NCBI GenBank assembly: GCA_947586835.1 | Contig: CANPXT010000001.1 | Location: 1 to 44,542, forward strand | Origin: an uncultured Alphaproteobacteria bacterium | GTDB taxonomy: Bacteria; Pseudomonadota; Alphaproteobacteria; CAAHEQ01; UBA3637 | Length of the DNA stretch: 44,542 nucleotides | Reading direction: 5' to 3' | Shown here: positions 20,056-28,794 of the stretch, piece by piece | Numbering within the stretch: position 1 is the stretch's first letter | How the letters are laid out: every line of letters starts with the position of its first letter | The notes under the pieces: model-generated | Databases searched by the model: none | Told to the model about the DNA's origin: nothing | The model's input: only the letters and a program-made list of their open reading frames with translations | Position numbers and translations under genes: made by a program

Positions 20056-20643
20056 TTAATTTTGACTCAACAAATATCCGTCCGATGTATTGATAATTAA
20101 GTCATCGGCATATTTTTCACCGATTTTTTGTCGCAAAGCGTAAATATGTGTTTCAACCGTGTGAGTTTCACTGTCGGCACGATAATTCCAAACTCCCGTT
20201 AATAAATCAACTTTAGAAGCACTGCTCGGCAATGTTTTTATTAAAAAAATAATTAAATCCGTTTCTTTTTCCGTCAAACGAATTTCCCGTTGCGTTGCTT
20301 TAAGCGTCAATAATCGTTTTGCTCCCTCAAACAAAAAGGTTTTGTTTTCAAAATCAGGGGCATTTTCCCGCTTATGAAGCAGTTTTTGCACTTGCTCGCA
20401 TAAATGATTCAACAAACAAGGCAACGGTAATTCAACATCGGCTTCTTCGTGATGCGTTCCCAATAAAATAATGCTGCTTTGAATGGGATGAGAGAGCAGT
20501 TCATCGGTTTTTTTTTGCGAATCACAAATAAGCAAAACTGACGCCGGTATATCTTTCGGCTGATACACAACCGGTTGAAAATCCTTTAAAGCCGTCAAAA
20601 GTGTATCGAGAAACAATGCGTTTTTTGTATAAATTTGAATCAT
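20056..20643 (-). CDS. Winged-helix regulator with degenerate receiver-like N-terminus
   Basis: A 195-residue protein. The C-terminal half (about 105-195) is an OmpR/PhoB-type winged helix: I-R-L-T-E-K-E-T-D-L-I-x-F-L, then D-L-L-T-G-V-W-N-Y and T-V-E-T-H-I-Y-A-L-R-Q-K-I, ending D-G-Y-L-L. The N-terminal half has alternating strand and helix lengths like a receiver but lacks an Asp at the phosphorylation site, so it is probably not a phosphorelay target. It is divergently transcribed from waaA, with start codons about 80 bases apart, so it may control the lipid A genes (inference). Confidence 0.8.
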   Translation of the reverse strand: MIQIYTKNALFLDTLLTALKDFQPVVYQPKDIPASVLLICDSQKKTDELLSHPIQSSIILLGTHHEEADVELPLPCLLNHLCEQVQKLLHKRENAPDFENKTFLFEGAKRLLTLKATQREIRLTEKETDLIIFLIKTLPSSASKVDLLTGVWNYRADSETHTVETHIYALRQKIGEKYADDLIINTSDGYLLSQN

Positions 20644-20647
20644 AGTC

Positions 20648-20676
20648 TTGCCTTTTTATTTTATTTGCGTTATGAT
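20648..20676 (+). promoter_or_regulatory. Promoter of the waaA-lpxK-lpxL operon
   Basis: TTGCCT (20648-20653), 17-bp spacer, TATGAT (20671-20676). The -35 begins five bases from the start codon of the divergent regulator gene. Confidence 0.65.
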
Positions 20677-20725
20677 GCATACATATTTAGATACCGAAAA
20701 TCATTGTACCAGAAAGTTAAAGGAA

Positions 20726-21994
20726 ATGGCAATATTATTTTTATATCGCGTCTGCACAATTTTATTAAGCCCGTTTATTTTTATATGGCTGCTGATTCGT
20801 CTTTGCAAGGGAAAAGAAGATAAAGCAAGATTCAACGAACGGCTTGGTTTTCCGCATAAAAAACGCGAAAAAGAAAAGCTGATTTGGTTTCACGGTGCCA
20901 GCGTCGGCGAATGTTTATCCATGATGCCGTTAATTAAAAAAATATTGGATGAAAATCAAAATTTACAAGTGATGGTCACTTCCGGCACCGTTACATCGGC
21001 CGCTTTAATGGCGACTCGTTTGCCTAAACGAGCTTTTCATCAATTTTTGCCGATTGATTTTCCATGGGCCGTTAAAAAATTTGTTTCTCATTGGCATCCC
21101 GATTTAGCTCTTTGGTTCGAATCTGAATTTTGGCCGAATATGCTCTGTGAAATACATCGGCAAAAAATACCATTGGTTCTGCTCAACGGTCGAATTTCCG
21201 ATAAATCTTTTGCGCGCTGGCAAAAAGCCCCCTATGTTATTCATGCCATTCAATCTTTGTTTTCGTTATCGTTGGGACAATCACAGGAAGATGCCCGTCG
21301 CTTGCGAATTTTAGGGGCAAATGATGCTCTCAGCGTCGGTAATTTAAAGTTTTCCGCCGTATCATCACCGTTTGATATGAAAGAATTAAAAGCACTCAAA
21401 AAACTCATCGGTGACAGACCTTGTTGGTGTATGGCAAGCACACATTCCAATGAAGAAGAAATGGGAGCATATGTTCATGCGGAAATTAAAAAAGAATATA
21501 AAAATCTGTTAACCGTTTTTGCACCACGGCATCCGGAAAGAGGCGATGAAATTGAAAAAATGCTTCAAAAGAAAGGCTTACGGGTTTCTCGTCGTTCGCG
21601 CGGGGAAACAATTACTCCGAAAACAGATGTATATTTGGCTGATACCATCGGTGAAATGGGCTTAATTTATCAATTGGCGTTTTATGTGTTTGTCGGGGGC
21701 TCACTCATTCCGTTCGGCGGACAAAATATGTTGGAACCCATGCGTATGTGTCGCGCCGTATTTATCGGTCCTTATGCTTTTAATTTTCGAGAAATTGTTG
21801 CGCGTGCCAAAAAGGAAAAAACCTTAATTGAAGTCAAAAATAAAGAAGATCTGACAAAGCAACTTTTGTCAAGTATGCTCAAGCCCGATACTGCCGAAAA
21901 AATGTCTTTAAGAGCCGAAGCTTTGGCTACATCGGAAATGAGCGTTTTAGACAGAGTTTACGGGCTGTTGAATGAGAGGTTTAAGTTAAAATGA
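20726..21994 (+). CDS. waaA: 3-deoxy-D-manno-octulosonic acid (Kdo) transferase
   Basis: A 422-residue GT30 enzyme that adds Kdo from CMP-Kdo to lipid IVA on the inner face of the inner membrane. An N-terminal hydrophobic anchor (L-Y-R-V-C-T-I-L-L-S-P-F) is followed by W-F-H-G-A-S-V-G-E, where Glu62 is the catalytic residue of the family, then S-G-T-V-T-S, and the late motif F-V-G-G-S-L-I-P-F-G-G-Q-N-M-L-E-P. In-frame starts at 20648, 20672 and 20675 overlap the predicted promoter, so the ATG at 20726, with AAAGGA close by, is chosen. It overlaps lpxK by four bases (ATGA). Confidence 0.93.
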   Translation: MAILFLYRVCTILLSPFIFIWLLIRLCKGKEDKARFNERLGFPHKKREKEKLIWFHGASVGECLSMMPLIKKILDENQNLQVMVTSGTVTSAALMATRLPKRAFHQFLPIDFPWAVKKFVSHWHPDLALWFESEFWPNMLCEIHRQKIPLVLLNGRISDKSFARWQKAPYVIHAIQSLFSLSLGQSQEDARRLRILGANDALSVGNLKFSAVSSPFDMKELKALKKLIGDRPCWCMASTHSNEEEMGAYVHAEIKKEYKNLLTVFAPRHPERGDEIEKMLQKKGLRVSRRSRGETITPKTDVYLADTIGEMGLIYQLAFYVFVGGSLIPFGGQNMLEPMRMCRAVFIGPYAFNFREIVARAKKEKTLIEVKNKEDLTKQLLSSMLKPDTAEKMSLRAEALATSEMSVLDRVYGLLNERFKLK

Positions 21995-22962
21995 AAACAC
22001 CTGATTTTTGGGATTTTCCCAATCATTTTTTATCAAAACTTTTAAAACCGATCGGCTGGCTTTATGCTTACGGAACCGCTTCGCGTTTTCGAAGAGCGAA
22101 ACCCTACCAATCTCCCGTTCCCGTTATTTGTGTCGGAAATCTTTCCGTCGGCGGTACGGGGAAAACACCTGTCTGTATTGCCATTGCATCTTTATTGCAT
22201 AAACAGAAAAAAAACTTTTTCTTTTTAAATCACGGCTATAAATCACGCTTAAAAAACGTGATGGTCAATCTGGAAAATCATTCGCCCTATGACGTGGGAG
22301 ATGAAGCAGTTTTATTGGCATATTACGGTCCGACCGTTGTAGATAATCGACGCGCGAGAGGCGCGCAAACAGCTTTTCGAAAAGGCGCCGAATGTATTAT
22401 TATGGACGATGGTTTTCAAAATCCGTCATTAATTAAAACGTTATCTTTTGTGGTCGTTGATGGAAAAAAAGGCTTCGCAAATGAAGAAATTTTACCGGCA
22501 GGACCGCTCAGAGAACCTGTTTTAAAAGGGTTGGAACGTGCCGATGCCGTTGTTATTGTCGGGGAAGATGATTGGGGCGTTCGGTTTTATTTGCAACGAA
22601 ACAAAGTCGATTTACCGATTTTCGGAGGATCATTTGTCATGAGCAAAAAGTCAATTGCTCCCTTAAAAGGTAAAACAGTTATGGCCTTTGCGGGTATCGG
22701 ACAACCACAAAAATTTTTCAATGCCTTATCCGATGTTGGAATTAAAGTTGAAAAAACGGAAAGTTATCCCGATCATTATTATTATACCCGTTTTGATATT
22801 GAGCGCTTAATGAAAACGGCTAACGGTTTGCCGCTGGTGACCACGACAAAAGATGCCGTTAAAATTCCGCGCGATTTATTAAAGTATATCGAAATTGTTG
22901 ACGGACAGTTTGTGTTTGATCATCCGCAAGCGGTATCAGATTTAATCATGGGGATTTTTTAA
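21991..22962 (+). CDS. lpxK: Tetraacyldisaccharide 4'-kinase
   Basis: A 323-residue inner-membrane P-loop kinase that phosphorylates the 4' position of the lipid A disaccharide to make lipid IVA. The Walker A is GNLSVGGTGKTP (49-60). The family motif M-D-D-G-F-Q-N follows further on, as does V-V-D-G-x-x-G-F-x-N-E-x-x-L-P-A-G-P-L-R-E-P. The start codon overlaps the waaA stop, and lpxL begins on the base after the lpxK stop. Confidence 0.95.
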   Translation: MKTPDFWDFPNHFLSKLLKPIGWLYAYGTASRFRRAKPYQSPVPVICVGNLSVGGTGKTPVCIAIASLLHKQKKNFFFLNHGYKSRLKNVMVNLENHSPYDVGDEAVLLAYYGPTVVDNRRARGAQTAFRKGAECIIMDDGFQNPSLIKTLSFVVVDGKKGFANEEILPAGPLREPVLKGLERADAVVIVGEDDWGVRFYLQRNKVDLPIFGGSFVMSKKSIAPLKGKTVMAFAGIGQPQKFFNALSDVGIKVEKTESYPDHYYYTRFDIERLMKTANGLPLVTTTKDAVKIPRDLLKYIEIVDGQFVFDHPQAVSDLIMGIF

Positions 22963-23862
22963 ATGAGTTTAGCATTGCGTAAATCACAACGAACCGTTTT
23001 TCAACGATTTTTAACCGATCCGATTGTCGGTTTCATTGTTTTTATTTTCATTACTTTTTTTAAGATTCTGCCGACACGCGCGGCATCTTCTTTCGGAGGT
23101 ATGTTAGGCAGCGGACTTTATTATGTAATGAAAAAGCGCAACCAAATCGGCCGAAAAAATTTAAGTTTTGCCTTTCCGAATAAAACATCTGCGGAACGCG
23201 AAAAAATTTTAAAAGCCATGTGGCATCATTGGGGGCGGGTTTACGGTGAATTACCGCATGCAGCCTCTCTCTACACCCACGCACGGAAAAAAGGCTTATC
23301 TTATTTAAAAGAACAGGCTCGTTTAAAACAAGGATGTTTTGTCTGTTCGGGACATTTCGGTAATTTTGAAATATCAGCCGCTACTTACTTGTTTGATACC
23401 TATTGTTTAAATCCGGTTTATCGTTCGGCAAATAATCCGTGGTTGGATAAATTATTATTTCAACAACGCAAAGGCGTTTTAATTCCCAAAGGCGCGCAAG
23501 GGGCAAAAAAAATGCTTGATGTGTTAAAACAAGGCGGTGCTGTGGTTATGTTGTGTGATCAAAAACTGCGAGAAGGTATTTCCGTGCCCTTTTTTAATAA
23601 ACCGGCACAAACGGCACCAGCTGTGGCAACCATTGCCTTAAAAATGAATTTACCGATTTATATGGCACGGTGTGCGCGGGGCACCGATGGCGTCTTTGAT
23701 ATTGAAGTTTATCCGTTACCGTTGAATAAAACAGCGGATAAGCAAGCTTTTATTGAAGATACAATGCAAAAAATCAATCAAGAGCTTGAAAAATGGATTT
23801 ACGAAAAACCCGAGCAATGGCTTTGGATTCACCGTCGGTTTGATAAATCGGAATATCAATAA
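22963..23862 (+). CDS. lpxL: Lipid A lauroyl-type acyltransferase (LpxL/HtrB family)
   Basis: A 299-residue inner-membrane acyltransferase that adds a secondary acyl chain to Kdo-lipid A. An N-terminal hydrophobic helix (about 20-36) precedes the catalytic H-x4-E motif, His131 and Glu136 in S-G-H-F-G-N-F-E. Later landmarks are V-V-M-L-C-D-Q-K, V-P-F-F, and the C-terminal P-E-Q-W-L-W-I-H-R-R-F. Whether it acts early (LpxL) or late (LpxM) cannot be told from sequence alone. It is the last gene of the waaA operon and is convergent with the HIT gene. Confidence 0.88.
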   Translation: MSLALRKSQRTVFQRFLTDPIVGFIVFIFITFFKILPTRAASSFGGMLGSGLYYVMKKRNQIGRKNLSFAFPNKTSAEREKILKAMWHHWGRVYGELPHAASLYTHARKKGLSYLKEQARLKQGCFVCSGHFGNFEISAATYLFDTYCLNPVYRSANNPWLDKLLFQQRKGVLIPKGAQGAKKMLDVLKQGGAVVMLCDQKLREGISVPFFNKPAQTAPAVATIALKMNLPIYMARCARGTDGVFDIEVYPLPLNKTADKQAFIEDTMQKINQELEKWIYEKPEQWLWIHRRFDKSEYQ

Positions 23863-23877
23863 ATCAGGAGATTTATT

Positions 23878-24234
23878 TTACATATGATTTGTGGGCAACG
23901 GCTCACCACCCAAAATGTGGGCATGTAAATGCGGTACTTCCTGTCCGCTGTTTTTTCCTGAATTAAAAACAAGCCGATACCCCTCTTTAATCACACCCAA
24001 TTTTTCGGCCGTACGAACAATGGCACGCATATATCCTTCAATTTCGGAAGCCGTTGAATGCTCCACAAAATCCTCAAAATCAACCGCCATGGCTTTTGAA
24101 ATCACCAACGCATGAATTTTTGCTTTGGGCGCAATATCATAAAAGGCAAGCGCATATTCATCTTCATAAATTTTATTTGTCGGGATTTCACCGCGTAAAA
24201 TTTTGGCAAATACATTATCTGAATTATATTCCAT
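23878..24234 (-). CDS. HIT-family nucleotide hydrolase (HinT-like)
   Basis: A 118-residue histidine-triad protein of the HinT branch, which hydrolyses purine nucleoside phosphoramidates such as AMP-lysine. Landmarks: F-A-K-I-L-R-G-E-I-P at residue 9, A-F-Y-D-I-A-P-K-A-K-I-H-A-L-V-I at 30, Y-R-L-V-F-N-S-G-K-N-S-G-Q-E-V near 87 and the triad H-L-H-A-H-I-L-G-G. AAAGGAT precedes the ATG. The gene is monocistronic and divergent from the DUF2066 gene. Confidence 0.95.
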   Translation of the reverse strand: MEYNSDNVFAKILRGEIPTNKIYEDEYALAFYDIAPKAKIHALVISKAMAVDFEDFVEHSTASEIEGYMRAIVRTAEKLGVIKEGYRLVFNSGKNSGQEVPHLHAHILGGEPLPTNHM

Positions 24235-24256
24235 AGCAAATATCCTTTCTTTTTAG

Positions 24257-24284
24257 TTGCAATTTTTGTTTCTTTTGATAAAAT
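24257..24284 (+). promoter_or_regulatory. Promoter of the DUF2066 - permease - hdaA operon
   Basis: TTGCAA (24257-24262), 16-bp spacer, TAAAAT (24279-24284). AAAGGAT precedes the ATG at 24327. Confidence 0.55.
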
Positions 24285-24326
24285 AACATCAGATGAAAAA
24301 AGGTTCAATGAAAAAAAGGATTTTAG

Positions 24327-25460
24327 ATGAAAAAATTTTTAAAATCGAGTTTAACGGCGCTTTTAATGGCTATATTTCCCTTGTGCGCTTTGGCAGATGA
24401 CGTGTATATTATTTCCGATATACCGATATCGGGCGAATCCGATTCTGCCGCCCGAGCACGTGAACAGGCTTTAAATCACGGCAAGAAATCAGCGTTCAAC
24501 GAATTATTGAATACCATCGTCGCCGTACAGGACAGAGAAAAAATAAATATTGATAATGAAAAGCAAATCGAATCTTTCGTACAAGATATTTCCGTTTCGA
24601 ATGAAAAAGCCGGTGCGACAAACTATTACGGTGCATTAACCGTTCGTTTTAAAGCTCCCGAGATTCGTCGCTTGTTAGAAGCGGCACAAGTGAGTTTTTT
24701 GGCGCGTCTTCCGCAACCGTTTATTGTGATTCCCGTTTATCAAAATGAACAAACTCTCTTTTTATATTCGCCAAACAATCCGCTTTGGAAAGCCGTTCAA
24801 AATAATATGCCGGCTACACGCCTGTTTACTTTTAAACCCGTTCAAGGCACCGCCGATGATGAAATGCTTGCCCAATCCGGCGTCATAAATCAAAATCAAC
24901 ATTCATTATATGAATTGGCACAAAAATATTATGTTTCGCAGATTCTGATTATGAAAATAATCCGACAAAATACCGCCTATACCGTTTCAACCACCGTATG
25001 GCCGAACGGATCGGCACCTGAAGCCGAGGTTTCTTTTCAATTAACCGATGACAGAGAATCACCTGAAAAAGTTTGTAGCGATTTGTTAAAAGATGCCATT
25101 CGCGCCATGACAAAAAAATGGCTGTATCTCACGCAAAGCACAATGCACCCGATAACTGTTTATCAAGTATTTGCACCCATTGAAAAAGTTTCTGATTTAT
25201 CACGAATGAAACAAAAACTGGCACGTTTGAATTTCGCCGATAAAGTGGATATAAAAGGCTTTTCCAATAAACATTTGTCCGTTGATTTTCATTATCGCGG
25301 TTCGGCAGAAGAATTAGGAGAAAAGTTAAAATTAAATGAGTTGATTTTATCTGTCAAAACTGATTCTGCCGGACAACCGTTTTATCAATTGACGGAAGAA
25401 TTACCATCTGATTTCGCAACAAATACATCTGAATTAACCACAACAAACGAGGGACTGTGA
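24327..25460 (+). CDS. DUF2066 periplasmic protein
   Basis: A 377-residue exported protein of a family with no assigned function. The signal peptide is residues 1-23 (A-L-L-M-A-I-F-P-L-C-A-L-A). The mature part begins with a compact domain of the type A-R-E-Q-A-L-N-H-G-K-K-S-A-F-N-E-L, consistent with DUF2066, and a less conserved C-terminal half. In alphaproteobacteria this gene is commonly found just before an AI-2E-family permease and hdaA, as here. It overlaps the permease start by four bases, so the products may be made together. Confidence 0.8.
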   Translation: MKKFLKSSLTALLMAIFPLCALADDVYIISDIPISGESDSAARAREQALNHGKKSAFNELLNTIVAVQDREKINIDNEKQIESFVQDISVSNEKAGATNYYGALTVRFKAPEIRRLLEAAQVSFLARLPQPFIVIPVYQNEQTLFLYSPNNPLWKAVQNNMPATRLFTFKPVQGTADDEMLAQSGVINQNQHSLYELAQKYYVSQILIMKIIRQNTAYTVSTTVWPNGSAPEAEVSFQLTDDRESPEKVCSDLLKDAIRAMTKKWLYLTQSTMHPITVYQVFAPIEKVSDLSRMKQKLARLNFADKVDIKGFSNKHLSVDFHYRGSAEELGEKLKLNELILSVKTDSAGQPFYQLTEELPSDFATNTSELTTTNEGL

Positions 25461-26545
25461 ATCAGAAAATAATGATGATAACAAAAAAACAAAAAACAAG
25501 CCTGATTATTGCTTTGGTTTTATCGGGCATATTCGGATTTGCTTATGCGGTTTCCGATATATTATTGCCGTTTATTTTAGCTTTTGTCTTGGCCTACTTA
25601 TTGCATCCTGCCGTCTTGGGGTTAGAAAAAAAAGGGTTACCGCGCTGGTTCGCCACAACAAGTGTGATGGGTTTATTCTGCTTGTTCATTTTAAGCATTA
25701 TTTTTATTGTCGTACCGATTTTGCAAGCACAGATTTTAACATTGCTTTCCAAAGCGCCGGCTATTGTTTCCGCTGTATGGGAACATATTAAATTATTAAT
25801 TTTATACACCAAAGAAAATATTACCCAAGAGCAATTATCAAACCTTTCCTCAACCATTTCTCAATATGTGTTAAGTGCCTTAAATTCGGTGGCGGGAAAT
25901 GCGGTAAAAGTTGTTTCGGGCGGCGTTGTATTCTTTAACGTGGTATCCTTATTTATGATTACGCCCATTATCTTGTTTTATGTGTTACGTGATTGGAAGG
26001 ATGTGGAAGATCAGATGGCCTCATTTATCCCGAAAAAAAAGAAAAAAGAAGTTTTACACTTATGGCAAGAAATTAATACGACCTTATCGGGCTTTATTCG
26101 CGGACAATCAACCGTTTGTTTGTTGCTTGGTCTTTATTATGCCTCCGGTTTATCGCTCATCGGACTGGAATATGGCTTATTGGTCGGTTTTTTGTCCGGC
26201 ATTCTTTCGTTTATTCCGTATTTCGGCTTTTTAACCGGCGTTGTTTTAAGCATTATTTTAGGTATTTCCATGCATGCGCCTCTGTCGCTATGGATTGCCA
26301 TGGGTATTGTGTTTATCATCGGACAAATATTGGAAGGCTATGTTTTAACACCGAAATTAGTTGGTGATAAAGTCGGATTACACCCCGTTTGGGTTATTTT
26401 TGCCTTATTTTCCGGTGGCGCTTTGTTCGGGTTTATCGGCATTTTGATTGCCGTTCCGGTTGCGGCGGTTATCGGTATTATGATTCGGCGACTTTTGAAA
26501 TGGTATCATACAACGGCGCTTTATGGCGATAAAGGACAGAAATGA
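25457..26545 (+). CDS. AI-2E family (PerM-type) membrane transporter
   Basis: A 362-residue inner-membrane protein of the AI-2 exporter/PerM superfamily. About eight helices are visible: three at the N-terminus, a hydrophilic loop (about 110-190) and a block of five at the C-terminus with G-Q-x-x-E-G-Y-V-L-T-P-K-L-V-G-D-K-V-G-L-H-P, the family hallmark. The substrate is unknown; related proteins export AI-2 or exchange Na+/H+. A GTG at 25457 overlaps the upstream stop (GTGA) and is preceded by GAGGG; ATG codons at 25472 and 25475 are alternatives. Confidence 0.9.
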   Translation: MNQKIMMITKKQKTSLIIALVLSGIFGFAYAVSDILLPFILAFVLAYLLHPAVLGLEKKGLPRWFATTSVMGLFCLFILSIIFIVVPILQAQILTLLSKAPAIVSAVWEHIKLLILYTKENITQEQLSNLSSTISQYVLSALNSVAGNAVKVVSGGVVFFNVVSLFMITPIILFYVLRDWKDVEDQMASFIPKKKKKEVLHLWQEINTTLSGFIRGQSTVCLLLGLYYASGLSLIGLEYGLLVGFLSGILSFIPYFGFLTGVVLSIILGISMHAPLSLWIAMGIVFIIGQILEGYVLTPKLVGDKVGLHPVWVIFALFSGGALFGFIGILIAVPVAAVIGIMIRRLLKWYHTTALYGDKGQK

Positions 26546-27222
26546 CTCGTCAACTGACTTTTTCTTTCAGTTATCGTCCGGCTTTCGGTCGACGAGATTT
26601 TTTGGTCGGTGCCTGCAATGAAGAAGCGGTTGCATGGATTGATAAATATCCGAATTGGTCAGAATCGGCTCTGTTGATTTGCGGCCCGACCGGATGCGGG
26701 AAATCACATCTGGCCTCCATTTTTTCGCAAACACAACTATCGGCAAAAACACTTTCTTTGCAACGATCTTTATCCGAAACGGCGCAAAAAATCGTTGTGG
26801 AAGATATTGACTTCTTAATGAGCGAAGAAGCCCTGTTTTGCCTTTATAATAAAATCATCGAACGGAAAGGTGCGCTTTTAATGACGGCTCGCACGTTGCC
26901 GTTTTTTAAGTTAAAAGATTTAAGATCCCGCCTGAATGCCGTTCCGAAAGTGTTTATTTCTCTGCCTGATGAAGAATTATTAGGAGCCGTTTTTATGAAA
27001 ATTTTATATGAAAAACAGGTAAACGTCAATCCGAATGTGGCGGAATATGCCGTTACACACCTGCCCCGTTCATTTGAAGCCATCGGACAATTGGCGGAAA
27101 TTATTGACGTGTTATCTCTGTCACAACGGCAAAAAATAACCACATCACTCGTACGCCAAGCTTTAAAAATGTGGGAAACAACCCAAAATCAAAAGCAGAA
27201 ACAATTTAGTTTTTTTGAATAA
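26542..27222 (+). CDS. hdaA: DnaA-inactivating AAA+ protein HdaA
   Basis: A 226-residue AAA+ protein. With the sliding clamp, HdaA stimulates DnaA-ATP hydrolysis and so limits re-initiation. The N-terminal QLTFSF (4-9) fits the clamp-binding motif of the family. Walker A is GPTGCGKS (48-55) and Walker B IVVEDID (84-90). Sensor-like arginines follow in D-L-R-S-R-L. An unusual feature is a second clamp-like motif at the extreme C-terminus, QFSFF (221-225). The start overlaps the permease stop (ATGA). It lacks the origin-binding domain of DnaA. Confidence 0.88.
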   Translation: MTRQLTFSFSYRPAFGRRDFLVGACNEEAVAWIDKYPNWSESALLICGPTGCGKSHLASIFSQTQLSAKTLSLQRSLSETAQKIVVEDIDFLMSEEALFCLYNKIIERKGALLMTARTLPFFKLKDLRSRLNAVPKVFISLPDEELLGAVFMKILYEKQVNVNPNVAEYAVTHLPRSFEAIGQLAEIIDVLSLSQRQKITTSLVRQALKMWETTQNQKQKQFSFFE

Positions 27223-27238
27223 TCTTTCGAAACGCTAC

Positions 27239-27268
27239 TTGACAAAACAAGATGTTTAGTGGTATGAA
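27239..27268 (+). promoter_or_regulatory. Promoter of ndk
   Basis: TTGACA (27239-27244), 18-bp spacer, TATGAA (27263-27268). AAGGAG at 27292-27297 precedes the ATG at 27305. Confidence 0.65.
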
Positions 27269-27304
27269 AGTAATGTTTTGCGTTATAAAGTAAGGAGTAA
27301 AAAA

Positions 27305-27727
27305 ATGACAAAAGAAAGAACTTTCTCAATGATTAAACCCGATGCAACCGCTCGAAATTTAACCGGCGCCATCAATGCCAAAATTGAAGCGGCAGGATTA
27401 AGAATCGTTGCACAAAAACGCGTTAAAATGACCAGAGAACAAGCCGAAAGATTTTACGGCGAACATCAAGGAAAACCGTTTTTTGAAGAGTTGGTTTCGT
27501 TTATGTCCTCTGCCCCGATTGTCGTTCAGGTCTTGGAAGGCGAAAATGCCATTGCCGCTTATCGACAAATTATGGGAACAACCGATCCGGCTCAAGCGGA
27601 CAAAGGAACGATTCGTGCCGAGTTTGCCGAAAGCAAAGGCCGTAATTCCGTTCACGGATCCGATTCGCCCGAATCGGCAGCACGGGAAATTGCTCAATGG
27701 TTCAGTGTGAATGAAATTGTCGGATAG
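27305..27727 (+). CDS. ndk: Nucleoside diphosphate kinase
   Basis: A 140-residue enzyme, the usual length, that transfers the gamma phosphate between nucleoside tri- and diphosphates through a phospho-histidine. The active-site His117 lies in R-N-S-V-H-G-S-D-S, and the N-terminus [10 protein letters not shown] is standard. The ATG at 27305 is preferred over an in-frame TTG at 27278 because AAGGAG lies seven bases before it. It has its own promoter and terminator, separating it from the dcw cluster that follows. Confidence 0.98.
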   Translation: MTKERTFSMIKPDATARNLTGAINAKIEAAGLRIVAQKRVKMTREQAERFYGEHQGKPFFEELVSFMSSAPIVVQVLEGENAIAAYRQIMGTTDPAQADKGTIRAEFAESKGRNSVHGSDSPESAAREIAQWFSVNEIVG

Positions 27728-27753
27728 TTTTTTTAAAAACAAAGTTATCGAAT

Positions 27754-27784
27754 AAAAAAACCGTGTAAAAAACACGGTTTTTTT
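27754..27784 (+). terminator. Terminator of ndk
   Basis: AAAAAACCGTGT and ACACGGTTTTTT form a stem with a five-base A loop and a T-run at 27778-27784. It is near symmetric, so it may act in both directions. Confidence 0.9.
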
Positions 27785-27864
27785 ATGTAAAAAGTCGATT
27801 TGTTTATAAATTCTTAATGAAGATGTGGTATGTTTAACCATAATTGAAGGAAAAAATAAAAAAA

Positions 27865-28794
27865 ATGATCACAAAGCAACCACATATTCCGGTCTTACTC
27901 AAAGAAGTTTTAAAAAACTTAAAATGCGATCAACCCGGTACTTTTATTGACGGAACCTTTGGCGCCGGCGGATATACGCGAGCTATTTTAGAAGCGCATC
28001 CCCAAAATGAAGTGATTGCTTTTGACAGAGATTCGTTCGTAATGCCGATTGCCGAATCTTTTAAGCGCCAATACGGACATCGTTTTGTTTTTATACAAGA
28101 TTGTTTCAGTCGCATGCCGTTGCATATTTCAAACCGCGTGAACGGGCTTGTCTTAGATTTAGGCATTTCCTCCATGCAAATTGATCAGCCGACGCGCGGT
28201 TTTTCATTTCGGACGGACGGTCCGCTTGATATGCGAATGGGACCAAACGGAACCAGTGCGCGCGAAGTCGTGAATATGTATGATGAAAATCAACTGGCTG
28301 ATATTTTTTATCAGTACGGTGAAGAACGTGCCGCACGCCGAATTGCCAGAGCCATTGTAAAAGAACGCTTGCATCGACCGATTTTATCAACATTACGCTT
28401 AGCTGAAATTATCCATCAGGTTATGCCGAAACCCAAAGACGGTTCGGATAGTGCCATGCGAACGTTTCAAGCGTTACGTATTTTCGTCAATAACGAGTTG
28501 AAAGAATTGGAAACGGCATTGGAATCCTCAAAAATTTTACTGGCCCCCGCGGGACGTTTGGTTGTTGTTTCATTTCATTCGTTGGAAGACAGAATCGTTA
28601 AAAACTTTTTGATTCAAAACTCATCATTGCGTCCGAATGAAAATCGACACAGAGCACCAACACGCTCCATACATCAAAACTCATTCGAAGTGGTTACAAA
28701 ACGCCCGATAATACCGACACAAGAAGAAATTCAAAACAATTCGCGTGCCCACAGTGCCAAACTGCGGTGCGGTATTCGGTTGGAGGACGCATGA
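27865..28794 (+). CDS. rsmH: 16S rRNA (cytosine-N4)-methyltransferase RsmH (MraW)
   Basis: A 309-residue SAM enzyme that methylates C1402 N4 of 16S rRNA. The N-terminus H-I-P-V-L-L-K-E-V and G-T-F-G-A-G-G-Y-T-R-A (30-40) are the family SAM site; L-D-L-G-I-S-S-M-Q-I-D and G-F-S-F-R follow. The C-terminus has S-F-H-S-L-E-D-R-I-V-K and a K-R-P-I-I-P-T motif. The ATG at 27865 is used; GAAGG lies about 14 bases upstream, a long spacing, and an in-frame TTG at 27844 is an alternative. It opens the dcw cluster, but the usual mraZ in front is absent. No strong promoter was found between the ndk terminator and this gene. Confidence 0.95.
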   Translation: MITKQPHIPVLLKEVLKNLKCDQPGTFIDGTFGAGGYTRAILEAHPQNEVIAFDRDSFVMPIAESFKRQYGHRFVFIQDCFSRMPLHISNRVNGLVLDLGISSMQIDQPTRGFSFRTDGPLDMRMGPNGTSAREVVNMYDENQLADIFYQYGEERAARRIARAIVKERLHRPILSTLRLAEIIHQVMPKPKDGSDSAMRTFQALRIFVNNELKELETALESSKILLAPAGRLVVVSFHSLEDRIVKNFLIQNSSLRPNENRHRAPTRSIHQNSFEVVTKRPIIPTQEEIQNNSRAHSAKLRCGIRLEDA

